Origin: a bacterium
GTDB lineage: Bacteria; Desulfobacterota; Deferrisomatia; Deferrisomatales; BM512
Direction of reading: 5' to 3'
Assembly (NCBI GenBank): GCA_004322275.1
Contig: SCTA01000029.1
Location: forward strand, 27,677-91,676
DNA length: 64,000 nt
Positions 1 to 7,793 of the stretch are shown here, one piece after another (within the stretch, counting starts at the first letter, position 1; each line of letters starts with the position of its first letter). The translations under genes were made by a program, and so were the position numbers. The notes below the pieces were generated by a model, which saw only the letters and a program-made list of their open reading frames with translations, did not search any database and was not told where the DNA came from.

Positions 1-310
1 CGAAATAGTTTGCCGCGTAACTTCAGCGAAGTCGTCTCGCCGTAGCGCTGCTACTGTCTCGCCCTTTCGCTACGCGGCTCCTTGAATACGGGTCTCTCGC
101 GACGCTTTTTAACTCTCCATACTACCCTTGTCTTCGTCGCACGCCCTGCGGGATTCCTCGCCGGATACGCAAAGCCGCGCCGGGTATATCTTTATGTCCT
201 GCGGGATCCTTGCCCTTCGCCGAAATAGTTTGCCGTATAATCCCCGCCTGGTCATCGAGCCTTTCGCTGCGAGGCTCCTTGAATACGGGTCTCTCTCGAC
301 GCTTTTAAAG
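1..310. repeat. Dispersed intergenic repeat modules
   Basis: This stretch before asd has no credible gene and is built from short modules that recur elsewhere in the window. CGCCGAAATAGTTTGCCG lies at 1-15 (cut by the window edge) and 218-235, and again at 6399-6416. A 25-bp module containing the hairpin GTAGC-gct-GCTAC lies at 41-65 and again at 6313-6337. CTGCGGGATTCCTCGCCGG lies at 146-164 and 6342-6360. A module beginning GGCTCCTTGAATACGGG occurs at 76-110 and 273-306, with reverse-complement relatives near 11914-12105. Nothing here codes for a transposase. Confidence 0.75.
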
Positions 311-421
311 TCTCGCCAATATTAGGAGCCTTTAGGTTTTTCGTCAATAGTGGTTGCCGAGAGGTCTTGGGGATGCAATAATACGCGCCCATCTTTATTA
401 CTTTCTCCAAGGAGTTGTGAC

Positions 422-1540
422 ATGTTGCGGGTCGGGTTCGTGGGTTGGCGCGGGATGGTCGGTTCGGTGCTTATGGACCGGATGATGGCCGAGGGTGATT
501 TTAAGGGCTTCGAGCCTGTTTTCTTTTCGACTTCGCAGGTGGGGTTTCCGGCTCCGGAGGTGGGCATCGCCGCGCCGCCGCTGGCGGATGCTTTCGATCT
601 GAAGACTCTTTCCTCCCTCGACGTCATCGTCACCTGTCAGGGCGGCTCCTACACCGAGAAGGTCTACCCGGAGCTTAGGAAGAGCGGCTGGAAGGGTTAC
701 TGGCTGGACGCGGCTTCGACCCTGCGCATGAAGGACGACGCGATCATCGTGCTCGATCCCGTCAACCGCGCGGTCATCGACAAGGGGCTCCGCGTCGGCG
801 TCAAGAACTACGTCGGCGGCAACTGTACCGTGAGCCTGATGCTGATGGGGCTCGGCGGCCTCTTCGAGAAGGGGCTCGTGGAGTGGATGTCTTCGATGAC
901 CTATCAGGCGGCCTCCGGCGCGGGCGCCCAGAACATGCTGGAGCTTGCCCGCCAGATGGCGTACCTGACGAAGGCTGGCGGGGATATGATTCCAAACCCC
1001 GCTACGGCGGCTCTCGATCTCGAAAAGGTCTTCACGGCGGCCCTCCGCTCGGGCGAGTGCCCGACGGCGAATTTCGGAGCTCCGCTGGCGGGCAGCCTCA
1101 TTCCGTGGATCGACAGGCTGGTGGATAACGGCCAGACCCGCGAGGAGTGGAAGGGGCAGAGCGAGACCAACAAGATTCTCGGCCGCTCGGCCAATCCCGT
1201 CCCGGTGGACGGCCTGTGCGTGCGCGTGGGCGCGATGCGCTGCCACAGCCAGGCGCTGACGATCAAGCTCAACCGCGACGTGCCCCTTACGGATATCGAG
1301 GGTATCATTAAGTCGTACAACCAGTGGGTGAAGTTCGTGCCCAACGACAAGCCCGCGACGCTGGCCGAGCTTACTCCCGCCGCCGTCACCGGCACCCTCA
1401 CTGTGCCCGTCGGCAGGGTGAGAAAGATGACGATGGGGCCGGAGTATCTCGCGGCCTTCACCGTGGGCGACCAGCTCCTCTGGGGCGCGGCGGAGCCGAT
1501 AAGAAGGATTATGAATATCGTCCTGGAGCACTTGAAGTAG
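422..1540 (+). CDS. asd: Aspartate-semialdehyde dehydrogenase
   Basis: This 372-aa enzyme reduces aspartyl phosphate to aspartate semialdehyde, the branch point to lysine, diaminopimelate, threonine and methionine. The N-terminus has the NADP-binding motif GWRGMVGS, followed by FFSTSQVG as in the enterobacterial Asd type. The nucleophile is Cys135 in [10 protein letters not shown], and the length matches the E. coli enzyme. The start at 422 is chosen because AAGGAG lies just upstream and the protein then begins exactly at the family N-terminus. An in-frame GTG at 350 would add an unrelated extension. It is followed after 34 bases by an acetyltransferase gene and may be cotranscribed with it. 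Confidence 0.96.
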   Translation: MLRVGFVGWRGMVGSVLMDRMMAEGDFKGFEPVFFSTSQVGFPAPEVGIAAPPLADAFDLKTLSSLDVIVTCQGGSYTEKVYPELRKSGWKGYWLDAASTLRMKDDAIIVLDPVNRAVIDKGLRVGVKNYVGGNCTVSLMLMGLGGLFEKGLVEWMSSMTYQAASGAGAQNMLELARQMAYLTKAGGDMIPNPATAALDLEKVFTAALRSGECPTANFGAPLAGSLIPWIDRLVDNGQTREEWKGQSETNKILGRSANPVPVDGLCVRVGAMRCHSQALTIKLNRDVPLTDIEGIIKSYNQWVKFVPNDKPATLAELTPAAVTGTLTVPVGRVRKMTMGPEYLAAFTVGDQLLWGAAEPIRRIMNIVLEHLK

Positions 1541-1574
1541 AGCTTCCGGCGAATTTTATCCAAAGGAAAAGGGC

Positions 1575-2135
1575 ATGTTCAATTTCGCGGTACACCGTAA
1601 GATTCTACAGCTCAAAAGCGGAACGAGGGTGCTCCTTCGCCCGATGACCTCCGAGGATACCGGCAAGCTCGCCGGCCTCTTCAAGTCGATTCCCGATTCG
1701 GAGGCTCTTTTTCTCAAAGACGACATCCGAAACAAGAAAGTCATAAAAGGGTGGACCGACAACATCGACTTTAACAAGGTCATGCCCCTCATGGCCTGTG
1801 TCGAGGATCGCATCGTGGGCGATTGCTCGCTCCACCTCGGCACCGGCTCCGGAAGGCACATGGGCGAGATTCGGATACTCCTCGCGGAGGATTTTCGGGG
1901 GCAGGGGCTCGGCAGCGCGATGATTCTGGAGATGGAGGAGGTTGCGCGCAGGCTGGGACTCATCTTCCTCAAGGGCGAGGTGCTGCTCGACCAGATCGGC
2001 CTCGTGAAGGCTTTCAGGCGGCTCGGCTTCGACCTTCGCTGCACTCTGGACGACTATTTCATCGCTCCCGACGACTCGACCCACGACGTTACGATACTCC
2101 TCAAGCGCCTCGTCAAGGTCGAGTACCGTTTTTAG
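1575..2135 (+). CDS. GNAT family N-acetyltransferase
   Basis: This 186-aa protein looks like a GCN5-related acetyltransferase that transfers the acetyl group of acetyl-CoA to an unknown amine. The acetyl-CoA binding motif A is visible as RGQGLG at residues 108-113, preceded by the beta strand GEIRILLAEDF typical of the fold. The N-terminal LRPMTSEDTGKL also fits the family. The start at 1575 has AAAGGA upstream. It sits between asd and a small S4 protein, with only 8 bases to the latter, so an operon is likely. The substrate cannot be read from the sequence. Confidence 0.85.
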   Translation: MFNFAVHRKILQLKSGTRVLLRPMTSEDTGKLAGLFKSIPDSEALFLKDDIRNKKVIKGWTDNIDFNKVMPLMACVEDRIVGDCSLHLGTGSGRHMGEIRILLAEDFRGQGLGSAMILEMEEVARRLGLIFLKGEVLLDQIGLVKAFRRLGFDLRCTLDDYFIAPDDSTHDVTILLKRLVKVEYRF

Positions 2136-2143
2136 GGTTGCCG

Positions 2144-2359
2144 ATGACTCTTGAAGTCAGAATCGACACCGAATTCATCCGCCTCGACCAGTTCATGAAG
2201 CTCGCCGATCTCGCTCAGGGCGGAGGCGAGGCGAAGATGCTGGTGCAGGGCGAAGAGGTGAAGGTCAACGGCGTGGTGGAGACGAGAAGGGGCAGAAAAC
2301 TTCGCCCCGGCGACATCGTCGAGACCGGCGGCCGCTCGGCGAGAGTAATCCAGGGTTAG
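2144..2359 (+). CDS. Small S4-domain RNA-binding protein
   Basis: This 71-aa protein is almost entirely an S4 RNA-binding domain of the YbcJ/YaaA type. The diagnostic segments are IRLDQFMKLADLAQGGGEAK, VNGVVETRRGRKLRPGDIV and the terminal small beta region. Such proteins bind structured RNA and some associate with ribosomes, but the target here is unknown. The ATG at 2144 lies 8 bases after the acetyltransferase stop. A strong terminator follows directly, so this is the last gene of the asd transcript. Confidence 0.85.
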   Translation: MTLEVRIDTEFIRLDQFMKLADLAQGGGEAKMLVQGEEVKVNGVVETRRGRKLRPGDIVETGGRSARVIQG

Positions 2360-2364
2360 TTGCG

Positions 2365-2398
2365 AAGGCCGTCCTCAAAGGGCGGCCTTTTTGTATTT
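2365..2398 (+). terminator. Rho-independent terminator
   Basis: A ten-base-pair stem (2365-2374 with 2380-2389, one G-T pair) with a five-base loop is followed by a T-rich tail. It closes the asd-acetyltransferase-S4 transcript. Confidence 0.85.
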
Positions 2399-2425
2399 TC
2401 CAGACTTGAACAGCGAAGGAAGCGG

Positions 2426-3040
2426 ATGAGCCAGCGCCGCCGTATGCGTCCGGAGATCAGAAGAAAGCAGATTCTCGACACCGCCGTGCGTTTCTTCCGC
2501 ACCGTCGGCTACGAGGCGGCAAGCCTGCGCGATCTCGCAGCCGACGTGGGGATAAACAAGGCCACCATCTACCACTACTTCAAGTCCAAGGAAGAGATAT
2601 TATTTCACATCATCGACGACGTGGGGGAAAGCCTCCTTAGGGGGCTTCGCGAGGAGCGGGCGAAAAATTCCGACCCGCTGGACGGCCTCGAAGCGATGGT
2701 GCGCTTCCAGATAGGCTACATGGAGGGGCATCTGGAGGAGATAAAGGTTATCGTCGAGGAGCAAAAGAGCCTCGGCTCCGAACTGGCCGAACGTACCCGC
2801 GTGACGCAGGGTAAAATCCTCGAACTTTACGAAAAGACCCTTACCGAGTGCATGGACAAGGGGTTGGTAAGAAGGGTCCACCTCGCCACCGCGGCCTTCT
2901 CGATTCTGGGCCACATAAACTGGCTCTACCAGTGGTATAAACCCACCGGCGCGCTCACCATAAGCCAGCTTACCGAGGAGATAGTCTCCATCCTTCGCGA
3001 GGGGCTTTTTCTGCGAAAGGGCGGGCAGGGTGAAGGTTGA
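2426..3040 (+). CDS. TetR family transcriptional regulator
   Basis: This 204-aa protein has a classic TetR N-terminal helix-turn-helix: RRKQILDTAVRFFRTVGYEA, then LRDLAADVGINKATIYHYFKSKEEIL at about residues 34-60. The C-terminal helical domain, about residues 75-195, should bind an effector and dimerise. It resembles regulators of fatty-acid or acyl-CoA genes, but no ligand can be assigned. The ATG at 2426 has GAAGGA six bases upstream. It overlaps the next small gene by 11 bases. Confidence 0.92.
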   Translation: MSQRRRMRPEIRRKQILDTAVRFFRTVGYEAASLRDLAADVGINKATIYHYFKSKEEILFHIIDDVGESLLRGLREERAKNSDPLDGLEAMVRFQIGYMEGHLEEIKVIVEEQKSLGSELAERTRVTQGKILELYEKTLTECMDKGLVRRVHLATAAFSILGHINWLYQWYKPTGALTISQLTEEIVSILREGLFLRKGGQGEG

Positions 3041-3260
3041 CGTCTACCTCAGCCGGGGCGAGCCCAAGGCGATAGCGATGGGGGGGAGAAGCCTTCGCAT
3101 CGAGAAGCTGGAGGACAGGTGGAACGGCGGCTCTCACCGCTATTTCAAGGTAATCTGCGCGGACGGAGCGAGGTACATACTTCGGAACGACACCGAAAAA
3201 AACCAGTGGGAAGTAATTCTCTACGAAAGAATCACTGATCCGCCCAGAGAGGCAAGCTGA
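3030..3260 (+). CDS. Small conserved-type protein, DUF6504-like
   Basis: This 76-aa protein starts with GTG inside the end of the TetR gene, so the two are probably translationally coupled. The pattern RGEPKAI...GRSLRIEKLEDRW...YFKVICADGARYIL...WEVILYERI is a small all-beta arrangement resembling the DUF6504 family, judged by eye only. It has no signal peptide and no catalytic motif. Its 3' end overlaps the convergent LysM/YkuD gene by 29 bases. Confidence 0.6.
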   Translation: MKVDVYLSRGEPKAIAMGGRSLRIEKLEDRWNGGSHRYFKVICADGARYILRNDTEKNQWEVILYERITDPPREAS

Positions 3261-4473
3261 GGGCGGTAGGCTCCCCTCCGTTCGGACGAAAGAGAGCCCG
3301 CACGGTGTACTGGCCCATCGGAAGCGGCCTGCCGTGGGTGTCGGTCAGCTCCCAGATGAAGTTCCTAATCTCGCCCTGAGCCATCTTTACCGGCGTTCCC
3401 AGCGTGCTGGAGGTGAAGACCACGTTGCCGGCGGCGTTTAGCACCTCAATGGGGTATTCGCCGTCGATCGCTATCGGCTCCTTCGCAGCGAGCTGGAGGG
3501 TCACGCGCCTGTCCTCCCCCGGCGGGCAGTCGAGGCAGCGGAAGGTAGCGCTCTCGCTCTCCTCGAATTCCTGGCCGAGGGACTGCCTGCTTCCAGAGAC
3601 CCTTCCCACCAGCTCCGCCACTCCCTTCTTTTCCCGGAGAACCTTGCCTATGGCCGTCCTGTTCGCGTCGACGGAAAGCTCGCCGAGGGCGCGGATAACC
3701 GCTTCCGCGTCGGCCTCGCCAAGTCCGTAGACGTCGGGGTGGGCTTCGAGCCAGATGGCGCCATCGGGAGTCAGGGCCAGTCTCGTCTGAAGGTAGACCG
3801 ACACAAGTTCCATCCCCGGCCGGGCGATTCTGACCAGCTTTTCCATGTCTTCCGCCCCGAGCCGTATGTGTTTCGCCGATTCGTGGGTTCCGATGGTGGA
3901 GGTGAAGGGGGTCGCGTGGAGGGAAAGATTGAAGGAGGTGAGCGAAATCCAGTAGGGGCCGAGTGAGTTCGCCTCGTCCGGCGGGGAATGGCGCCGGGAG
4001 GAGAGGGATTCCCGTTCCCGCTCAATCGCCCGGGAGCCGGGGTAGGCGCGGTCAGGAAATATCCCGGCGGAAAGGATCGTGAAGTCGCCGGTGGGGGTCT
4101 GCTTCTTCGGGTCGCCGAAGCCCGCCGGGTAACGGCCGAGAAGCTGTCCGCCCTCGAAGCGGTAGAGCATGCCCCCGGCTATGTCCGCCACTAAACCGTT
4201 GCCGCTGACGGAGGGAACAACCCTGCGGGTGTTTATCGTCAGAATCTTTCCGGCGGGAAGTTTTTTAACGTCGGTGATGGAGTTGTCCCGCATGATAGAG
4301 GAGACCTTGACGCCGTGACGGGCGCTAAGGTAATCGAGGGTATCTCCCTGCTCGACAAGAACTTCGCGGTACTCCCCGGAGACGGAATTGAACACCGGCA
4401 CCGAAACAGCCGCTCCCTTCGCCCCGGAAGGCAGGAGGCCCAAAAGAACGGCGAGGGCCAGCAGCCTTCGCAT
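3232..4473 (-). CDS. LysM + L,D-transpeptidase-like protein lacking catalytic Cys
   Basis: This 413-aa exported protein has a signal peptide (MRRLLALAVLLGLLPSGAKG), a LysM peptidoglycan-binding domain (about residues 35-80, GDTLDYLSARHG) and a YkuD-like domain (about 95-225). A C-terminal beta domain with a CLDC motif resembles FlgD-type Ig folds. The YkuD part keeps TPTGDF and the IRL...D...L tail. However, the catalytic SHGCIR motif reads SAKHIR at residues 199-204, with His202 in the Cys position. L,D-transpeptidase activity is therefore doubtful. The start is the ATG sharing TGATG with the lgt stop, indicating coupling. It may be a peptidoglycan-binding pseudoenzyme. Confidence 0.85.
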   Translation of the reverse strand: MRRLLALAVLLGLLPSGAKGAAVSVPVFNSVSGEYREVLVEQGDTLDYLSARHGVKVSSIMRDNSITDVKKLPAGKILTINTRRVVPSVSGNGLVADIAGGMLYRFEGGQLLGRYPAGFGDPKKQTPTGDFTILSAGIFPDRAYPGSRAIERERESLSSRRHSPPDEANSLGPYWISLTSFNLSLHATPFTSTIGTHESAKHIRLGAEDMEKLVRIARPGMELVSVYLQTRLALTPDGAIWLEAHPDVYGLGEADAEAVIRALGELSVDANRTAIGKVLREKKGVAELVGRVSGSRQSLGQEFEESESATFRCLDCPPGEDRRVTLQLAAKEPIAIDGEYPIEVLNAAGNVVFTSSTLGTPVKMAQGEIRNFIWELTDTHGRPLPMGQYTVRALFRPNGGEPTALSLPLWADQ

Positions 4474-5276
4474 CAAGCCGCCAGGTTTCTCCGAAGAGAA
4501 ATGAAGAGCCATACGAATCCCGCGATTATGAAGGGGATGGAGAGGTACTGGCCTTCCGTCAGCGGAGACGATTCGGGTGAGAGGGCCTGGTATTCCTTTA
4601 CGAATTCAACCAGAAAGCGGCCCGAGAAGTAGAGGATCAGGCACAGGGAGATCATGACCCCTCTCGGCCGTTTCTCCCCTCCGAGGAGTTTGTCGGCAAG
4701 AAGGAGGAGGAAAAGGATGAGAAAGCCCATCAAGGCCTCGTAAATCTGGCTGGGGTGGCGGTAGGGGACCTTTTCGGGAGACAACAGGTAATCGAACCTC
4801 GGGAACTTCACCCCCCAGGAAACGCCGGTTACCCTGCCGACTATCTCCGAATTCATGAAATTGCCGATGCGTACCCAGGCCGCGGCCCAGGCGATGGAGA
4901 AACTGAATCTGTCAGCCACCTCCTCCATGCTCATCTTTTCGCGGCGGGAATACCACCAGAGGGTTATCACGAGAGCGATAGCCGCGCCGTGGCTGGCGAG
5001 GCCGCCCTCCCAGAAGGCCAGAATCCTCACGGGGTGGGAGAAAAAATAGCCGGGCTCGTAAAAGATGACGTGACCGAGCCTCGCGCCTACGATAACCGCG
5101 AGGACGGCGGGCATCAGAATGCGCTCCGCCGCCTCTTCCGAGCGCCCGGCGCGCAGCATCTGCCAGCGCCAGAGGAGATACCCGCCGAGAAGGCCGACGA
5201 GGAAACAGACGCCGTAATAGCGTATCTGCAAAGGCCCGATGTGGACAAGGACCGGGTCAACGTTCCAGACGTACAA
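4473..5276 (-). CDS. lgt: Prolipoprotein diacylglyceryl transferase
   Basis: This 267-aa polytopic inner-membrane enzyme transfers diacylglycerol from phosphatidylglycerol to the lipobox Cys of prolipoproteins. The signature RIGNFMNSEIVGRVTGVSWG is intact, along with ASHGAAIAL and YRHPSQIYEAL, all typical of Lgt. About seven membrane segments are visible. The start is an unusual TTG at 5276 with AAGGAG upstream. The stop overlaps the start of the LysM/YkuD gene. The window encodes several lipobox proteins that would be its substrates, and a divergent Lgt-like relative lies at 39555-40616. Confidence 0.95.
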   Translation of the reverse strand: MYVWNVDPVLVHIGPLQIRYYGVCFLVGLLGGYLLWRWQMLRAGRSEEAAERILMPAVLAVIVGARLGHVIFYEPGYFFSHPVRILAFWEGGLASHGAAIALVITLWWYSRREKMSMEEVADRFSFSIAWAAAWVRIGNFMNSEIVGRVTGVSWGVKFPRFDYLLSPEKVPYRHPSQIYEALMGFLILFLLLLADKLLGGEKRPRGVMISLCLILYFSGRFLVEFVKEYQALSPESSPLTEGQYLSIPFIIAGFVWLFISLRRNLAA

Positions 5277-5427
5277 AAAAAGCTCCTTGAAAAAACAAAC
5301 TTGCGGGAAACACCCCGGAGAGTATGCAAAAAGGTTTTAATTTCGTAAAGGTCAAAGCACTCTTGAATTAAAACCGTTATGATTTTAAAAGTATCCGAGA
5401 CTTTATAACACCCTGAGGAATAAGAGG

Positions 5428-6258
5428 TTGGACAAAACCTTCCGGACAAGGCTTAAAAAGGCGGCGGTATTTCTTGCGGCCCTGTCGGCGCTTGTCTTTT
5501 TATCAGTCAGGCTTGCGGGCGTCCCCGGCTGGTCTTCCCGTTTCAAGACCCTCGAACCGGGGGTCGAATTCGCGGAATTTGAACTGTCTCCGGAGGCGGG
5601 CGACGGGGACAGCCTCGTCCGCGTCGTGAGAATAGACCCCAATCTGCTCACAATGAAACTTTATTCGGCCCTGGAGCCCGGCGAAGGAGGGGTCAGCAGG
5701 ACGGTCAGGGATTGGGCGGCCAGAAAAAACCTGTGCGTCGCCATCAACGCCTCGATGTACCAGGAAGACGGCGTCACGAGCGTCAGCCTTCTTCGGAAGC
5801 GCGGCTACGTCAACAACCCCCGCCTTACGCAGAACCAGTCGGTGCTGCTCTTCGACCCCGTCGAAGACGGTTTGCCTCCCGTGGACATCATCGATCTCGA
5901 AGAAGAAGACCTTGCCAAACTGGAGAAGTACGAGGGGGCGGTGCAGTCCATACGGATGCTCTCCGGCAAGCGCGAAAACACCTGGACCCGGCAGGAGAAA
6001 AAATGGCCCGCCGCGCTCGTCGGAATGGACAAAAAGGGGAGGGTGCTTTTCATCCACACAAAATCCTCCCTCTCCATGCACGACCTCGTCGAAATCCTGC
6101 TGGACCTTCCCATCGGCCTTAAAAAACTTCAGTACGCCGAGGGCGGCAACGAGGCCCAGCTTCTCGTTGACGCCGGGAGTCTGCGCGGGTTTTATGCTCC
6201 GGCGGGGGTGGGGTGGGCGGTGCCGAACGTTTTGGGTTTCGAGAGAAAACAGCAATAA
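5428..6258 (+). CDS. Phosphodiester glycosidase (NAGPA/DUF2233) family protein
   Basis: This 276-aa protein has an N-terminal membrane anchor or signal segment (about residues 11-28). It is followed by a domain resembling the NAGPA-type phosphodiester glycosidase family, which cleaves sugar-phosphodiester bonds and in bacteria often acts on exopolysaccharide or envelope material. Family-like features are the VVRIDPN strand, CVAINASMYQEDG near the front and VGMDKKGRVLFIHTK in the second half. The start is TTG at 5428 with TGAGG and AGAGG upstream. It is transcribed divergently from lgt. The substrate is unknown. Confidence 0.75.
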   Translation: MDKTFRTRLKKAAVFLAALSALVFLSVRLAGVPGWSSRFKTLEPGVEFAEFELSPEAGDGDSLVRVVRIDPNLLTMKLYSALEPGEGGVSRTVRDWAARKNLCVAINASMYQEDGVTSVSLLRKRGYVNNPRLTQNQSVLLFDPVEDGLPPVDIIDLEEEDLAKLEKYEGAVQSIRMLSGKRENTWTRQEKKWPAALVGMDKKGRVLFIHTKSSLSMHDLVEILLDLPIGLKKLQYAEGGNEAQLLVDAGSLRGFYAPAGVGWAVPNVLGFERKQQ

Positions 6259-6299
6259 TCCGGCGCATCCTTTCCGTCCCCGGCATCGTCATGTCCTCG

Positions 6300-6420
6300 C
6301 TCAAGGTCTCGACGTAGCGCTGCTACTGTCTCGCCCTCTCGCTGCGGGATTCCTCGCCGGGAACGGAAAGCCGCGCCGTAGCTTTAGCGAAGGCGGGTCG
6401 CCGAAATAGTTTGCCGGATT
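6300..6420. repeat. Second copy of the dispersed repeat modules
   Basis: The interval 6259-6584 holds no gene. Within it, 6313-6337, 6342-6360, 6367-6377 and 6399-6416 match modules at 41-65, 146-164, 171-181 and 218-235. The order is kept but the spacing is compressed. The first module contains the palindrome GTAGC-gct-GCTAC at 6314-6326. Confidence 0.75.
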
Positions 6421-6584
6421 TGAAAAAACTTCTCCGTTATTCATGGGCATACGAATGTAGGTTGCGGTTGAGCGGCCAAACCCCGGAAGCAAGACTGTTG
6501 TAAAAGCTGAACCGTCTGCGGATCGAGATTATCGTAACCGGTAAGCGAAACCCAACAATTACAATTTGGATTGTTTAAGAGACG

Positions 6585-6618
6585 AAAAAGGGGAGGAGCG
6601 AATGCTCTTCCCCTTTTT
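6585..6618. terminator. Bidirectional rho-independent terminator
   Basis: A 15-base-pair stem (6585-6599 with 6604-6618, one G-T pair) with a GAAT loop is flanked by A- and T-runs. It lies between the plus-strand glycosidase gene and the minus-strand OmpA-like gene and can serve both. Confidence 0.85.
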
Positions 6619-6670
6619 GTACTCAGTAAATTGCCCGAAGGCGCTGGCAGTGGTTTTTTTGTTAACCTGT

Positions 6671-7549
6671 TTACTTCGCCACTGGAGTGAGGATTATCTC
6701 CACCCTGCGGTTCTTGATGCGGTTGGCCTCTTTGTCGTTCGGCGCGACGGGATGGTACTGGGCCTTGCCGACAGCCTCCATGCGGGCGGGGTCGATCGAC
6801 TTGCCCCACTGGAAGTAGCGCACCACGGATGCGGCCCTTGCCGCGGAGAGTTCCCAGTTGGAGGGCCATTTGTCTTTGATGGTGGGACCGACGGCCATGT
6901 CGTCGGTGTGGCCCTCGACGCGGATTCTGTCTTTGGAGCCCGCCAGCGCGCCGGCGACCTTGTCGAGAATTACCGCGCCGGAAGCTTTTATCTCGGCGGT
7001 GCCCTGATCGAAAAGGATCGAGTCGAGAACCCTCAGGGAAACGCCCGTCTTCAGCTTTTCAATCTCCACGTTCTTGTCGGCCAGCTCTTTTTCGAGGCGT
7101 TTTCTGAGATCCGCCTCCTGCTGGCGGATCGCCTCCGCTTCCCTGCGCGCTTTTTCAAGGTCTTCCTTGATAGCTCCCGACTCGTCGCGGCACGCCTTGA
7201 GAGCAAGGTTCAGTTCCTGACTCCCGGTGCTGCCCTGCATCGCGGTTAGCTTGCTCTGGGCGGCGAGAAGGTCGGCCTGAGCCTTCTTCAGTTCGCTTTC
7301 GGTTCTTTTGAGCCCGGATTCGCAGCCGAAGAGGCCGGTTTTGTTCTTGTCCAGTTCGGTGCGGGCGTTGTTGAGTTCGGAACGCAGTTTTTCCTGCTCG
7401 GCCCTTGCATCGTCCCTGTCCTTGTTGCAGGTTCCAAGGTCGGTCTGGCAGGCGGCAAGCGCCGCTTCCTTCTCGGCATAGAGCTGCTTTGATACGCCGC
7501 AGCCGGCCAGGAGAGAAGCCGATGCCAGGATAATCAATAACCTTTTCAT
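6671..7549 (-). CDS. OmpA-domain lipoprotein with coiled coil
   Basis: This 292-aa protein has a lipoprotein signal ending in LLAGC, then a long charged coiled coil (about residues 25-165, many KA/EL heptads). The C-terminal OmpA/MotB domain (about 172-290) carries GHTDDMAVG and NRRVEIIL, the motifs that bind diaminopimelate of peptidoglycan. It probably tethers the outer membrane to the wall, like Pal but with a stalk. AAGGAGG precedes the ATG. The gene is monocistronic and ends at the terminator at 6585-6618. Confidence 0.9.
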   Translation of the reverse strand: MKRLLIILASASLLAGCGVSKQLYAEKEAALAACQTDLGTCNKDRDDARAEQEKLRSELNNARTELDKNKTGLFGCESGLKRTESELKKAQADLLAAQSKLTAMQGSTGSQELNLALKACRDESGAIKEDLEKARREAEAIRQQEADLRKRLEKELADKNVEIEKLKTGVSLRVLDSILFDQGTAEIKASGAVILDKVAGALAGSKDRIRVEGHTDDMAVGPTIKDKWPSNWELSAARAASVVRYFQWGKSIDPARMEAVGKAQYHPVAPNDKEANRIKNRRVEIILTPVAK

Positions 7550-7793
7550 AAAAAGGCCTCCTTAAGTGGAGTGTGTTCAGCTAATAGTCCGGTTAGACTA
7601 TAGGGCATGAAAACAACAGTCAAGAGGGGAAAAACCAGTAAATTCCCTGCTTTTCATAAAGTTGAGGCAATTTATTGTAAATTGTATTAAAATAGTAACA
7701 ATTATCATGTTCGACGTAACATCCTGAAAGAACAGATTGAACTCTCCCGCAGGATGACACGGCGTCCGGGCAAATCCTTACGGATGGGCAGTG

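Noticed and set aside
128..325. Open frame of 65 codons before asd
   Set aside because: It lies wholly in repeat modules shared with 6300-6420 and has no ribosome-binding site.
398..1531. Long antisense frame across asd
   Set aside because: GC-rich shadow of the real gene with no domain and no initiation signal.
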